From positions 2,403,087-2,467,086 of the forward strand of contig JALPQD010000089.1 in NCBI GenBank assembly GCA_023101885.1: a DNA stretch of 64,000 bases, given 5' to 3'. The first letter of the stretch is position 1; every line of letters begins with the position of its first letter. This stretch comes from Typhlomys cinereus (taxonomy: Eukaryota > Chordata > Mammalia > Rodentia > Platacanthomyidae). Position numbers and translations under genes: made by a program. Of this stretch, positions 1-12,172 are shown piece by piece. The notes beneath the pieces were generated by a model. The model was not told where the DNA came from, ran no database searches, and worked only from the letters and a program-made list of their open reading frames with translations.

Positions 1-231
1 GACAAATAAATGATTGCTATTCTTTAACTGCTGCTTTGCGAAATTCTAGAGTAAAACTGAGACATTTGTTAGAGTGACAGGATTTGGAATGATAAGTATT
101 CTAGAGAGATAAAGGGTTTTGTGACGTATTGTTTATGCTGTTTTGTCTGTGCTGACAATTTTTAAACTTAAGTTTATTTTTAATAAGTAGTTGGAAACAG
201 GAACCAAGTTACAGTTCATGTCCAGAACATA

Positions 232-246
232 AGGGATCTACTTTAA
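232..246. repeat. Target-site duplication, left copy
   Basis: 'agggatctactttaa' is repeated exactly at 513-527 and brackets the SINE at 247-512, the mark of L1-machinery integration. Confidence 0.9.
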
Positions 247-512
247 GATTTTAATATTTATTTCAGTGTGTGTGTGTGTGTGCATCAAAGGACATTGTAT
301 GTCCCTATGAAGGACTAAAGGTGATTTCGGGAATCATCCAGGATTGATTCTACCTCCTTTTTCTTCACTCTGGGATTTACCAGGCTCCACCTACCAGCCA
401 GAAGCACAAGCTGAAGTTTCTGCCTGGCAGTTTTATGTAGGATCTGGGATCTGAATTCAGGACCTTCTGCTTGTGGGGCAGAGTCTTAATCCCTGAGCCA
501 TCTCTCCAGCTC
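247..512 (-). mobile_element. B2-superfamily SINE (older subfamily)
   Basis: The complement starts at 512 with 'gctggagagatggctca', a tRNA-derived head. The body contains the reverse of 'gattctacctccttttt', then a (TG)n run and an A/T-rich tail with an AATAAA-like signal at 247-265. The exact 15-bp TSD (232-246 and 513-527) fixes both ends. The body differs from the young copies at 15374 and 22581, so this is a separate, older subfamily. Confidence 0.88.
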
Positions 513-527
513 AGGGATCTACTTTAA
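513..527. repeat. Target-site duplication, right copy
   Basis: Exact 15-base match to 232-246. Confidence 0.9.
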
Positions 528-989
528 ACCAATGCAGTCATACAAAGATTTACAACACATGAGCCCAACTCTATGTTCCCTGCATATCATGATATTCACG
601 ACAGCCGTAGACCAGCTTTAGTAAGTATATACTGTGAGGATCACATGGCAGTGTGCAAAGAGATTGCACATTGGGACAGTTTTATGGGCACCCCCCTCCT
701 GGTCCTGCAGCCCCTCTTGCAGGATATAGAACCACCTGGCTTAATGAAAGAGCAAATGGTTTAGCTAGAAGATATCTTGGTAAGATTAGAAGAAAGTGTA
801 TTTATTTTTGCCTAATACTTTATTACATATTAATGAACATTTGCTGCATTCTAAGAAATACGTTCATTCTAAAATGGTTAAATTTTTATATTGTATTTTT
901 CTAATTTAAAGATGAGGTAAAACCCAAAGATGATTGCTTTGTGATCTTTTTCAAAATTATAATTTTAATATCAAAATTAACCTGTTTCA

Positions 990-1253
990 CCCAAGAAGGG
1001 GCTCCGGGCTATGCCACTGAGTTCTGAACCCTATCTAGGGTGAAGGACTCAGAAAGAGGTTTGGTGTTCACACAGAAGGATGGGAGGGAGGCAGGGGGAG
1101 ACACCAGGAGAGGCGGAGAAAAGGAGGGAGGTGAAAGGAAGGGGGGAAGAGGGGAGAATGTAATAGGGGACTATTGGGGAGGGGAGGAGGGAGAGAAAGG
1201 ATGGGGTTATCTGTTGAGCTTGTATGATTAGGAAAAAAAAGTAAGAGAAAAAA
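990..1253 (+). mobile_element. 5'-truncated L1, 3' UTR and poly(A) only
   Basis: It carries the 'atgccactgagttct' motif, the G/A-rich polypurine tract (1079-1200) and an A-rich tail, collinear with the last ~260 bases of the L1s at 8029 and 14677. It is flanked by a 17-bp TSD with two mismatches (973-989 'aaaattaacctgtttca', 1254-1270 'aaaactaacctatttca'). The open frame across it is low-complexity and not a gene. Confidence 0.85.
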
Positions 1254-1720
1254 AAAACTAACCTATTTCAGTAATGGTCTTTTTAGTTTTCAAATCTAAG
1301 ATGTTTTTGTGAGATAAGACTGCCTGATGCTCTTCAGTGAACAAGTACAAGGGATTAAGGAGGAAGTTGAGTTAGAATTCTGGTTCTGCCACTATTTGTA
1401 TCTGAGTAGGGTACTACTAGTATAAATGCCCAGTGATACTTAGGAAGTTGTTCATTAATGTTGACCCCTGTCCTTATTATCTATATCATGATCTGTGTGA
1501 CCTGCTCCTAAATTACTGGCTACTACATTTCTCAGAAGGCAAAATCAGTACATCTTGTCAATCAATGTAATTTACTAATCTATTATTATAGTATGTAGCT
1601 CATTTTTCTTGGGGCATGATCCATGAGCAGTAGATGCAGGAGAATATTTTCAAAGAATTTAAGAGAGCATTAGTAGCCTGATCAAAGCCTGCAACTTTGG
1701 TGTCTTCATGCATAAAGAAT

Positions 1721-2105
1721 CTCTGTCTCTCTCTCTCTCCATCTCTCTCTCCCCCTCTCCTTCTCCCTCTACCTCTCTTTGTCTCTCCTCCCTCTCCCTC
1801 TACCCTCCTCTTTCTCCCTCTTCCTCTTCCTCTTCCTCTCCATCTCGCTTTCTCTCTTTCTCTCTCTCTCCATCTCTCTCTCCCTCTCTCTCCTTCTCCC
1901 TCTACCTCTTTGTCTCTCCTCCCTTCTCCCTCTACCCTCCTCTTTCTCCCTCTTCCTCTTCCTCTTCCTCTTCCTCTCTCTCTCCCTCTCTTTCCCTTTC
2001 TCTCAATTTCCCTCCCTCTCCTTTCTGTCTTCCTATCCTCCCTTTTTCTCTCCCTCTCCCTCTCCTTCTTTCTCTCCTTCTACCTTCCTCTCTCTGTGTC
2101 TTTCT
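1721..2105. repeat. Polypyrimidine (CT)-rich tract
   Basis: About 385 bases almost without purines, made of TCTC, CCCTCT and CTTCCT units. A block near 1761-1845 is repeated about 133 bases later (1894-1978), both containing 'ttctccctctacctct', so the tract grew partly by internal duplication. Three overlapping open frames of 124-147 codons here are Leu/Ser/Pro-only artefacts. It could form triplex (H-)DNA. Confidence 0.9.
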
Positions 2106-2666
2106 GGTATAAGAAAGGGCTTCTTGTCTTTGACTATTGATACTTTAAACTAGATGCTTATTTGTTGCATTGCCAAATGAAAGACAACATCCCTGCCCAC
2201 CATCCACTAAATACCCATTTCCTTTTTTCCTTAGTCATAATTAAAATATTTCAAGACATTGCCAATGTCTCGTGGAGAATACTGTATCTGCAGATTGCCA
2301 CAGATTAAAATTCACTGGCCTAAAACATGCAGGCCCAATCCTGAGAGCTTTCTGCCACACAGTGACACAAAAATCCTGGCTGTTTTCATCTTACAAGGTT
2401 GCCATTGCCCTTGTGCCAGCTGAGAGGAGGAAGAGATCACAGGAAAGGGACATTTCTTGAAAGCTTTTCCTCCAGGAAGTGAATAATGTATTTTCCCTTT
2501 AAGTTCCATTTCCACAAACACATTACACTTAGATGCTAGAAAAGCCAGGAGACACAACCTTCGCCAGGTGTCGTTCTCTCCCATGGGAGAAAAAAGCAGG
2601 GACTTGGTTGGTCACTGTCCATCTCTGTGCAAAGAGAGCTTTCTCTAGTCAAAGAAAATTTTTTGG

Positions 2667-2949
2667 TGCGTGTGTGCATGTGTGCATGCGTGCATGTGTG
2701 TGTGTGTGCGCGTGTGTCTAGAGAACTTGAGTTTGTGTGCCTGTGGAGGACCAGAGGTACATTGAATCATCCTGGATTGCTGTTTCCTTATTTGTTGCTC
2801 TGAGATTTCCCAGTCTTTGCTTTCAGGGCCTGAGTTTCAATCCCTGCCGTATCCCACTGACATTTTTACATAGGATCTGGAGATCCAAACTCAGGTTCTT
2901 TTGCTATTGAGGCAAAGGTTCTAAGCCCCTGAGCCATCTCCCCAACCCC
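2667..2949 (-). mobile_element. B2-superfamily SINE (older subfamily)
   Basis: Ends in 'gagccatctccccaacccct' (the reversed head). The body includes 'aatcatcctggatt' and an alternating GT/GCAT tract at 2676-2718. It is diverged, and no certain TSD is seen. Confidence 0.75.
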
Positions 2950-3194
2950 TTATTGAAATATTTTTAAAATGCTTCAGATTGTATCTTTCTCTTATGTGCT
3001 CATCAGCCACATGAGCACTTTTAATTTTCTGACAGTCTAGAATGTGCTAAATATGCTACACAGCATGTGTTAAACACGTCCGAAACTACGTATTTGACCG
3101 TAGAGTCTTTTCTGCTTATTCTTTGTGAGTTTGCTTTTCTACATTTCTTAGTCAGTCTTATTTCTGGTTCATTTCAGAAGTATTAGAACTTCGA

Positions 3195-3362
3195 TGACTG
3201 GCCAGACAAATAGAAAGGCCTGAGTCCCTATCACCACGTCAAAAGCTGGGCACAAGCATAGGGAGGCAGAGACAGGAGGCTTCTTGGGGCTTGCTGGCCA
3301 AGCCAGTAGAGAATGCAGTCATGCCATGACAGGCTCCTGAACTACCGAAATAAGAGAAAAAG
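3195..3362 (+). mobile_element. Partial B3/RSINE-type SINE
   Basis: 'aaaagctgggcacaagc', 'ggaggcagagacagg' and 'gcttgctggcca' follow the order of the B3 body. The head and tail are eroded. Confidence 0.6.
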
Positions 3363-3369
3363 TGACTAC

Positions 3370-6300
3370 AGTTTAAAGCAACTAAATTGTGATAAATTTT
3401 CATGACTCAATATAAAATTGAAAACATGAAATAGACTAATTCTTCCCTTTCTGAAACTGCTCTTTCTGGGATTATTTTAAGCCACAAGCAATCACAGTGC
3501 ATTCAGGTTATAAAATGACTCAAAATATTTCCCAATACTTCACATTTGAGATTATTTTTTCTTCTTGAAAACTGAAATAATCTTATGTGTGACCAGTGAT
3601 GGTATTTCCTGTCTTTTCAATGTGTCACTCCGCTTTTCTCCCTTCCTTAGAGAGGCTTTTTCTCTACTGATACTGGCTCCCTTCTGCTGACATCATCAAC
3701 TCTGTTCTCACTAGTGATGTCATTAGTGCACCCCAAAAATGGGTGTCTTCTTTCTGACACGGTTGCAATGAACACTACATTTCCTAGCTCCTTTGAAGGT
3801 GCTCAGGATCCTACCAAGAGCTCTAGTCAAAGCACTAAGGGCTGTGGTAACAGCGTCTTTTTTGTTGACTCCTAGCTCTTGGCTACGCCTGAAGAACTAC
3901 TGTTCAACCTGATTCCATAATCAAAACATATTGGCAACATAAGACACTGAAATGTAGGTACTTATAAAATATGATATAACCTACCTTGATCATTGGTTTA
4001 AAGAGACAAGCTCTGCTTGTCAGTAACATTTTCCTAAGGTTCCTGCATCATTCTTGATTATAAAGAAGTCAAACCAAGTCGCCATAACTATTTTCTAATT
4101 CATGTCATGGTGTGTTGCAAATCTAGAGCATTAATTTTAAAAAAGAATAAAAACCCGACATATTTGGGTCCTGTGTCACAACTACAGCAGGAACATGTTT
4201 CTTCTTCCAGCAACATCACTACTGTGATCCACACTCTTCCTTGTGATTTTCTTTGAAGCTGCTTTACTCTTTTGAAGTTCACCTTGAAAAACTGAGCAAC
4301 TGTAAGACAGTCATTATTTCTTCACCGTGACATGACTAATAGCTTCTGCCAGAGTTGACAGTTCTTTGAAATCTTTAATTTCTCTTTTTATTCTTCTTAA
4401 AGGCATGCATTGAAATGCATCTTCTTCAAATGGATATGTTTATACCTACCCAGAATTAATCACATTTATAATATATGACCACTCTTTCAATAGCCTCCTC
4501 AAGTGTCTAAAAGATAGTCACTCCTAAGATAAAACCAACTGACTTTCTCTCAACAAATTCAGGCAGCTGGTTGATCTGCTCTACAAGGAGGTAGGGAAAG
4601 GGGCAGTAAATTCAATGTGCCACTTATAGTTCTCTCATGAAATTAAAATTAGCTGAGTTTTTAATTTACAGTCTGAGATTTCACTGGTGTGTACTTTTAA
4701 AAAGCTGTGCTGGGATTATAGTCTGGCTAAATTTAATTTTATCTGATTGTCTGAGGTTATTTCCTCATATCAGGTTCCTCGGGTTAGGCCTATGTAATCT
4801 TCACTGAGGTGGAACTCCTGACCTTAGTTTTTGGTTCTGAATTGGTAATTCCACTCTTATATTAGTGTTTAGAATATTTTTTCAATGCCATCTTCCCACC
4901 AAATGTGTTAAGTAAGTACTTTTCAAACTAAGATTTCATTTTAAGCTATAGAACCAAATAAATATAATAGTAGTACAATGCAAAGATCATTTACTCTTAC
5001 AGACATTACCAAAACAAAGATATTAGGAGCATTTGTTTTGAAGTATAAAATTCGATGGTTTATTCTCATTTTAAGCTAGCTAAATAACCACAGTGTTTAG
5101 ACATTGATATCATTTGACATTTCATATAAATTTTACATTCTTAATTCTGGAGTAGGCCTAGAAATTACAAATAATTTAATTTCTCCTTAGGCAATGCCAA
5201 AGAAACTAGTCTATACTTCATCTCATGCCTTGAATAACTCACCTCTGAAGCATTCCTTCCTTCTCAACCATTCAGTGGACATTCACTGAGCCCCCAGCAT
5301 GGGTTAGCTCTTCAAAATTCAAAAATAGAACATTTCCCATATTTATATACATCCCATTTTTCTTATATACAGAGAAATGAAAAACAAGAGTGAGGCAATA
5401 AGATGACTAGAGAATCTATGGAAGGTGACGAAACTCTTGTGGTGTAGCAAAAAGTGGAAGACAAGAATGGAGGACTTCCTGTGTCCTAAGTTTTACAGAT
5501 TGAGGATTCTTCCCATGTTGAGGTATTGATGTTTGATGGGGCAGACCTTCTGCTTGGTAAACCCCTTGTGTAACTCTTGATGCTGGTAGAGAATAGTGAA
5601 AAAAACGTGGTTCATAGTACGGCAGCATTGATATGGCAACTATGCTCCCAGATTTTGTTCTTCCTAGTCTGTTTACAGTGACAGTAAGTACATTGTTAGA
5701 TGACCAGTTGGAAAATATTATGAACCATTTGTTTTCAAAGTAGTTAAGAAAACTCAAAAGTCTGTCATATCGTTTGTGATAGTCTGAGGTTGACAAATTA
5801 TTTGACTTATTGCAACCAGTTCCTAAGAGAATGCTGGCATAGATATACTTGTTTGTAAAATAATAATGTCTCTAGTTCACTCATTCATCCACCACTCTTC
5901 TAAAAGAGCAGAAAAAAGTTAGTTTTCATATTTTTATCATTTTTATTAGAGAAGAGCTCCCAAAGTCATACAAGATATAGGCCCCACAATTCCCAGATCT
6001 ACCTGGAAAAGCATACTTTCTGCTGTGAGAATGATTATGCTTTTAAATGTTTGCTTTGAGGAATGTGATGTGGTATCACTCTAATTGGTAAATGATATTT
6101 AATCAATTTTCATACAGTCGAGCTCTGCAGGTAATAAACAATCCAAAGAAAGAGACTCTCCGGGGATGATAAAAATTATCTTTTACCTCATGAATATTCC
6201 ATGCCCTCATTTTCTATGGATGGATGATTTCATCTGAAAGCAACAGAAGAATACAGAGCAGCCAGCCTACTGCACACAGCGTTCAGCACAGATGCCTCAG

Positions 6301-6745
6301 AAAGAAACCTGAGACTTTGCCTGTCTGTGCGCTGTGTACTGAGCCTCGCCAGCTTATGCTTGAGGGAGGATTCATGCGTATCTCTTTAATCCCTTTTATC
6401 AGAATGGAGATGTAGCTTATAGTCTAAGTTTGGAAATGTCAGACCCATCTCTTCCACCTAATTTTGATAAATTTATCTTATCTCCCCAGCAAACTAAAGT
6501 GGGAATATAATGAGTCCTTTCTGTTCCTTTTAACAAAGGGATCTTTCTACTGAGTTAGGCCTGATTCTCAAAGAATGATTTCCTTGTAGGTGATAAGCCT
6601 AAATATATATTTTAAACATACTCCTGTTGCAATTGTAAGGAAAATCTATTTCATCTTAATTGAACATTTTATCTTTTCTGTCTTTTGTTTAACTTTTAAA
6701 CAGTAGAGAAAATTTGGGGGTTTAGGATGGTCTAATATGTACTTG
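3370..6745. other. Intronic DNA without recognised elements
   Basis: AT-rich unique sequence. An open frame of 126 codons on the minus strand (5416-5796) has no recognisable domain and no gene-like context. No repeat family was confidently recognised. Confidence 0.5.
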
Positions 6746-6749
6746 TAGG

Positions 6750-7140
6750 TTTTCTTTCTTTTTTGCGGGTTCATTTCTTCCATTTTTATTTATTTTTCTA
6801 CTTTTATAAGTATATTGAGTATTCATCCCAGTTTCCCTCCCTCCCCCTTCCCTTCCATCCTCTCATTTCCCTTCACCTTACCCTCCCAGTCTGTCACAGC
6901 CTTCCACTTGTGTGCTTCTGTGAACTTCAGGGTTCACTCTGGCTCGTTTATTCCTGTGGGGATGCAGGCCTCCATGGTAACTTGTACCTCTTCAGGCCAC
7001 CCCACTGATACATGCATTTCCCTTCATTCATCCAGCTTTAGACCCAAAAGTTTCCACCATGAGTTCCCATTCAATGGGTATAATAACAGCTATTTATAGA
7101 ACACTTTGATGTACTGTATTACTACCTATAGGTTTATTGG
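6750..7140 (-). mobile_element. Old L1-type 3' end, antisense
   Basis: It begins with a T-rich run (the reversed poly(A)), then 'tataagtatattgagtatt', a pyrimidine tract (6830-6900) and unique 3' UTR-like sequence. The same order recurs at 11985-12625, including 'ataataacagctattta' and 'cctataggtttattgg' near the far ends. It is a different subfamily from the young L1s. Confidence 0.55.
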
Positions 7141-7689
7141 AATTAAAAATTAAGTGTTTTCAAAAGTAATTTCTTGCACTGCCTGTTCCACATAGACACC
7201 AGTCGTGGAGTAGACAAGAAGAGAGTATGTGAACACAGTAAGTTCCTCAGGGTAAAGAGACCTATAAGCATCCTTTTCTATGAAGTTATAAGCATACCAT
7301 CAGATGCAGCTGCAAAGGTGCAAATGAGACATCTGAGAAAACTCTGGTCACTTTCTTATATTCTGTTCTCCAAACGAGGATTAACAGGTGCCATTTCTAA
7401 AAGTGTTTCTGACCCTTTTGCATGCAAAGGTATCTTTTAACAGCTTCCTTTGGAAGTAAAGGTTGAGACTGTCTCTTCCTTACATAAATGTTCAAGGAAG
7501 GTATAACTATGTATATAGCAAAATGAGGAAGTCTGAGAAGTGCACTGTTTGTTGGGTTGGATAAATGCCATGCCTAGAATACAAGTACTCCAAAGACAAT
7601 GCAGTCTTCTGCTCTCTTGTGTTCTCAGTCTGGGTCTTCACACAGTCATCCATCCCTGATTTTCTGCACTAATTAGTTTTGCCTGCTTC

Positions 7690-8028
7690 TAAACTTGTAT
7701 AAAAAAACACTTGTGTGTTTTCCACTTCTCAACATAATGTTCTTAAAACTGTTCATACTTATTCCTTTATCACTCATTCCTTTATCCTTAAGTACTGTTT
7801 TCATATATGAATACAGTAGTATTTGCTTCTCATTTTCCTAATCATGTAACTTTCACTTATTTACCATTTTATTTTGTGAATAAGTTGTAATTAATTTTAT
7901 GTACTTATCTCTATGCTGAAAATGTATCTAAATTTGTTCGAAGTAAACAGAAATAAAATTTCTGTACCGTTACATAGACATGTGTTTGACTAAGGAAATA
8001 TTGATCTTTAGATTGAGAACCTGACAAA
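7690..8028 (-). mobile_element. Ancient L1 ORF2/3' fragment, left half
   Basis: Degenerate similarity to the antisense of the L1 ORF2 C-terminal region (an 'acataatgttcttaaaactgt'-like start, then 'tattcctttatcactcattc'). It appears to resume at 9712 after the young L1 insertion. Confidence 0.45.
8016..8028. repeat. Target-site duplication, left copy
   Basis: 'agaacctgacaaa' matches 9699-9711 exactly and brackets an L1 plus ID unit. Confidence 0.82.
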
Positions 8029-8550
8029 GGGAAATGCAAATCAAAACTTCCCTGAGATATCATCTAACCCCAGTCAGGATGGCAAAAATCCACAATACAA
8101 ACAACAATAAATGCTGGAGAGGATGTGGAGAGAGGGGAACTCTCCTGTATTGCTGGTGGGAATGCAGGCTCATACAGCTACTCTGGCGAGCCGTCTGGCG
8201 ATCCTTAAAGAAGTTAAAGATTGAAATGCCATATGACCCTGCTATTCCACTTTTGGGAATAACCCCCCATACAGCAGAGGTTCACCTTGATATCACAAGC
8301 ACGACCATGTTCATAGCAGCACTGTTTATAATAGCAAAGTCATGGAATCAACCCAAATGTCCAACAGTTGACGAGTGGATAAAGAAAAATGTGGTATATT
8401 TATACAATGGAATACTACTCAGCCATCAAAAATGGTGAATTAATGAAATTTGCCGGGAAATGGATGGAATTAGAAACGATTATATTGAGTGAAGTATCCC
8501 AGACACAGAAAATTAAGCACCGTATGTACTCCCTAATAGGTGGATCCTAG
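8029..8550 (+). pseudogene. L1 ORF2 C-terminal fragment, frameshifted
   Basis: Codes for the conserved ORF2p tail: [20 protein letters not shown], then LLYCWW and [12 protein letters not shown], then the CPTVDEW segment. A frameshift near 8390, after VDEWIKK, moves the rest (the [26 protein letters not shown] and SLIGGS segments) into another frame. That frame closes at the tag around 8549-8551. The endonuclease and reverse-transcriptase domains are absent through 5' truncation, so it cannot act. Confidence 0.88.
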
Positions 8551-9590
8551 TACCAAACCCACTTAGAGACACTCAAAGATAAATCTCTGTAATAATTGCA
8601 AAGATTATAAACAGGAGGGATGGGGAAGGAGGGCCCCACCAGAAACAAGGAGAGAGGGAATCATGTTATAGCAGAGAAAAGAGGCACCATCAAGGACTGC
8701 AAGTAAGCAATGAGACATCTGGTTAAGTTCACGGACTTTCCTTCCTGATCATTTGCAACTGAGGGGATATGATCTCACTAGAAGGGGAGGGCATATAGTG
8801 TGGCAGAGAGAAAGTAACCATTTTGCAGTGGGAGACTGACCCCCCAACCTCACCATGGTCTCCTACTTTTATTCCATCTACCTTTGAATATACTTTTATA
8901 ATAAGACTCTAATTTAACAGCTTTTTATCTCTGGTCAGGGGGTGACATCCAATACCCATCAGGATGGAACCAAGGGTATTGCAGGAGAAGCAAAACTAAA
9001 AAAAAAAAAAAAAATCAACAAACCATAATTCAGAATGTCAGAGACTTTATATCAAGCACCTGGAACTGGGCCAGCCTAATCTCTCCCCATCCTGAAGCTC
9101 AGGGAAATTTGCAGAAAAGGGGGGCGGTAAGATTGGAAGAGCCTAAAGATGGGGAGGAGCAACAATATGCAAGATACTCCATACAAGTTAGGGTCTAAGC
9201 AATTATAATAGGACTTTTCATGACCTGCGTAATGACCAACACGTTATTTACCCCTCAAAGTCTAGCATGGACTAAAGGCACTAAGATCCTTAGAAGCTAA
9301 GGATTAACAGCCACAATAGTGTTCCTATACTTAAGGGGAACACAAGAAAGAGTTCTAGGAAATGCCACTGAGTTCTTACACTTCATCAGGAGGAGGACCC
9401 AGAGGAAAGTTTGACATACACATTAAAGGATGCTTCAGGGATGGGGGAGAGGAGGCACTGGGAGATAGGGAGGGAGGGGGGAAAGGAAGGAGAAAAGGGA
9501 GGAAGGAACAAGGGAGTCCAGGAAGGGGTGGAGGGAGGAGGGGATGGGGTACCTATTAAGTTCATATGAGTGGAAAAAAAATAAAAAGAC
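8029..9590 (+). mobile_element. Young 5'-truncated L1 (ORF2 C-terminus, 3' UTR, poly(A))
   Basis: Starts inside ORF2 and runs through the ORF2 stop (near 8550), a ~1-kb 3' UTR with an internal A-run (8998-9014), the 'atgccactgagttctta' motif at 9362, a G-rich polypurine tract (9435-9545) and an A-rich end. The 13-bp TSDs at 8016 and 9699 enclose this element together with the ID sequence at 9591-9698. It lies in the same orientation as DLG2. Confidence 0.92.
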
Positions 9591-9698
9591 AGTTGGAATG
9601 TATTTCAGTAATAGACTGCTACCTTAATATGCATGAGACCCTGGATTTAATCTCTAGCACAGCAAAATAAATAAAATAAAAAGGAAAAAGAAAAAAGA
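9591..9698 (+). mobile_element. ID-type SINE remnant attached to the L1 3' end
   Basis: 'gcatgagaccctgg' and 'aatctctagcac' followed by an A-rich tail fit the ID (tRNA-Ala-derived) pattern 'gcatgcgcaaggccctgggttcaatccccagcac'. It sits between the L1 poly(A) and the right TSD, so it is inside the same insertion unit. Confidence 0.62.
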
Positions 9699-9711
9699 AG
9701 AACCTGACAAA
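9699..9711. repeat. Target-site duplication, right copy
   Basis: Exact 13-base match to 8016-8028. Confidence 0.82.
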
Positions 9712-9870
9712 TGCATGTGTCCATGGTGACATGTCCTGATTTACATTCACATCAGCATTCACTTTACCTAAGAGAAAGAGTTTTTTTGCATCCTCTTCAA
9801 CACTTGATACTGTTTGATTTTTAATTTTGGTTGTTTTGGGTGGCATCTCATGGAAATTTTTTTTAGTGAT
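9712..9870 (-). mobile_element. Ancient L1 ORF2 fragment, right half
   Basis: 'tttacattcacatcagcattcac', 'gcatcctcttcaacact' and 'ggtggcatctcatgg' follow the antisense order of the old mammalian L1 ORF2 3' region. It continues the fragment at 7690-8028. Weaker similarity may resume at 10155-10265. Confidence 0.55.
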
Positions 9871-10269
9871 TGGTATAGTAATTTATTTACTTACTAGAAC
9901 AATATTTGATTTTTGCACTTTCTATGTTGTTGTACTTATAAATAGAATCCAAGCCACCATCTTATCCCATCTGAAAGACTTTCTCTTTTGTTCCTCCTCA
10001 TTTATCCTTAAGTAACCAAACATAACAAGGATGCCTATAACTTCAATCCTTGGCTCGACTTGATTGATTGGGAATGGTTTTGAGATCAAAAGAGAATGAG
10101 ATGACAGCACCAATTCTCTTCCCTGAAACACACTGCGAAGGCATAGTCAACTTCTTATTGCAGTTCAACTTGTATTTTCATTAATGGTTTTATACTACTT
10201 CTCATGTACTTATTACTCATTAACATGTCTTCTTCAGCTAAGTACTAACCCAAGAATTTATCCATGTAA

Positions 10270-11980
10270 ATATAAACTCTTATTTATGGGACAATTTTAT
10301 ATCTCATAAAAGATAAAAGAGAATTTCTATATACCCTCTGCCTGTTTTTCTCATTGGCAGCCTATTAAATTACCTTAGCATATTTGTAAACATTAAGACA
10401 CCAACACTGGTATTAGCTAATCTTCAGACTTCATTTTCATGAATGTGTGTTGTCTATCTCAAGATTGACCCTTGTATTGACATTGTATTTTTTCATTTGA
10501 CTCTTCATCACTGATACTGATAATTTTTCAGTCTTTCTTTGCTTTTTCTATACTAGTGATTAAAAATAGAGTCCAAGACTCTCAGGTGCATTTATTTCAT
10601 GTTTGCCTTTCATAAAGGAAATAGATTTAGGAACTGTTTTGAAAATCCTTTCATCCCAGCCCACAAGGGAGCATGATGCTTGTCAGCTTTTATCATTTAA
10701 TCAGAGAGGCATTCTGGCCTTTCTCAGGAAAATATAAGTAGGTAATTTATACACTTATGTAATCATATGCATAAGTCCAAACCTATAATATTCCTATCTA
10801 TCAATTCCAACTAGTCTGTAAACATGAGCTCATAATGATATCATGCACCTGAATACAGTTCCCTTGGATTTATTCTCATCTTTTTTAAGTCTGTAATTTT
10901 TGTCTCCACTGGTGAAAAACCAGTCTATCATCTATTAATTCTTTAGCATCAGCAAAATCAGTCACATGTAAAGTAGTTTCAAAATTTAGCATAGATTTTC
11001 TTTTCCAATATTCTTTTGTCAATCCAGACTCTTTATATTTCTTTATGTATTTGGGAGGGTACCCTTTCAAACTATACACAAAAACTATTAGGATAGTGAT
11101 TAGAGTTTTATTGACTGCCCAAATCAACTTGAAAGGAATTGCTATCTTGACAATATTGCATCTTCAACTCCTACTTTCTAAAACTGTGGACTAGCATTGG
11201 CTTCCTTCCAATCTCTTGATGTCTGAGAGGAATTTTTTCTCTAATATTTGCATGAAAACTGAAATTTATCCCTAAAAACTTCAGTACCTCACTATTTACC
11301 TATAAAGAACTTCATCATTATGAAAATTAGTTGACTAAATCTTTGAGGTATTTCAGTAATCCAATGAGCTATACAATCTTAAGCCATCCAGATTTATTTG
11401 GTTTCATTATAGGCAACACATTTACCTCTCCCAAAAGTACAGAATTTTCTTATCTGGCTTTCTTGCCAGATGTCTTCATATATGTGCCATTTTCCCATGT
11501 ATAGTAGGAACTTAGCACTCCTTATTACAATTTTATCCCTAGTTCAGATATATCTAATTATTAGAATATTTGTAGATAATTGTCACAGTTTGACATGTAG
11601 TTTCAGAATATGAAGTATATATAAAAATCAATTTTAGCTTTCAATCTGGTAATTTTGAAGTCACTTTACCTAAAAATTACAATATCACAGCAGCATTTAT
11701 TGACTTGTACTTTCTCATAACTAAAGAAAAGTATCAGCTGGAGGTCATTCAGTAGGCTTCTATTTCCTTAAAAGTAAAATCAAGAAGAAATCTGGTTCAT
11801 TTTTATTAAATACATTTCCGTGAAGTTATTGCTTCTTCTGAGAATTATGAGGAGACAGACAATTCCAGTAAATTGAGGGCCTAACTTTGTTATTTCCTAC
11901 ATTTCGCAGTGTAAGCACATGGTATTTAGAGACAGCATTAAAGCCTTCTGTTTCTGAAATACAGGGATAATTATTCAAGA
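10270..11980. other. Intronic DNA without recognised elements
   Basis: AT-rich unique sequence. No exon-like, RNA-like or clear repeat signal seen. Confidence 0.5.
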
Positions 11981-11984
11981 TCTA

Positions 11985-12172
11985 CTTCCTTTTTTCTTTT
12001 TTCTTTTATTTTTGTAGTTTGACAAGCATATTGAATACTTATCCCTGTTTTCCTTCATCACCCTCTTACCCATCCTTTTCCCTTCCCTTCTTCAATTCAT
12101 CCCACTCCCTCTCATTCTCCTGCCTTTTTGCTTCTATGGACCCCAGGGTTCCTGGTTTGTCTACTGTTTTTT
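11985..12172 (-). mobile_element. Old L1-type 3' end, first of a tandem pair
   Basis: A T-rich run, then 'caagcatattgaatactta' and a pyrimidine tract, ending at 'gcttctatggaccccagg'. The next element restarts the same order with another T-run at 12166. Confidence 0.5.

Noticed and set aside
1697..2153. Three overlapping plus-strand open frames of 124-147 codons
   Set aside because: Leu/Ser/Pro-only translations of the polypyrimidine tract; no start context or domain.
5416..5796. Minus-strand open frame of 126 codons
   Set aside because: No recognisable motif, no splice or promoter context, and within the length expected by chance in 64 kb.
8034..8438. Intact 134-codon gene candidate
   Set aside because: It is the truncated, frameshifted C-terminus of L1 ORF2.
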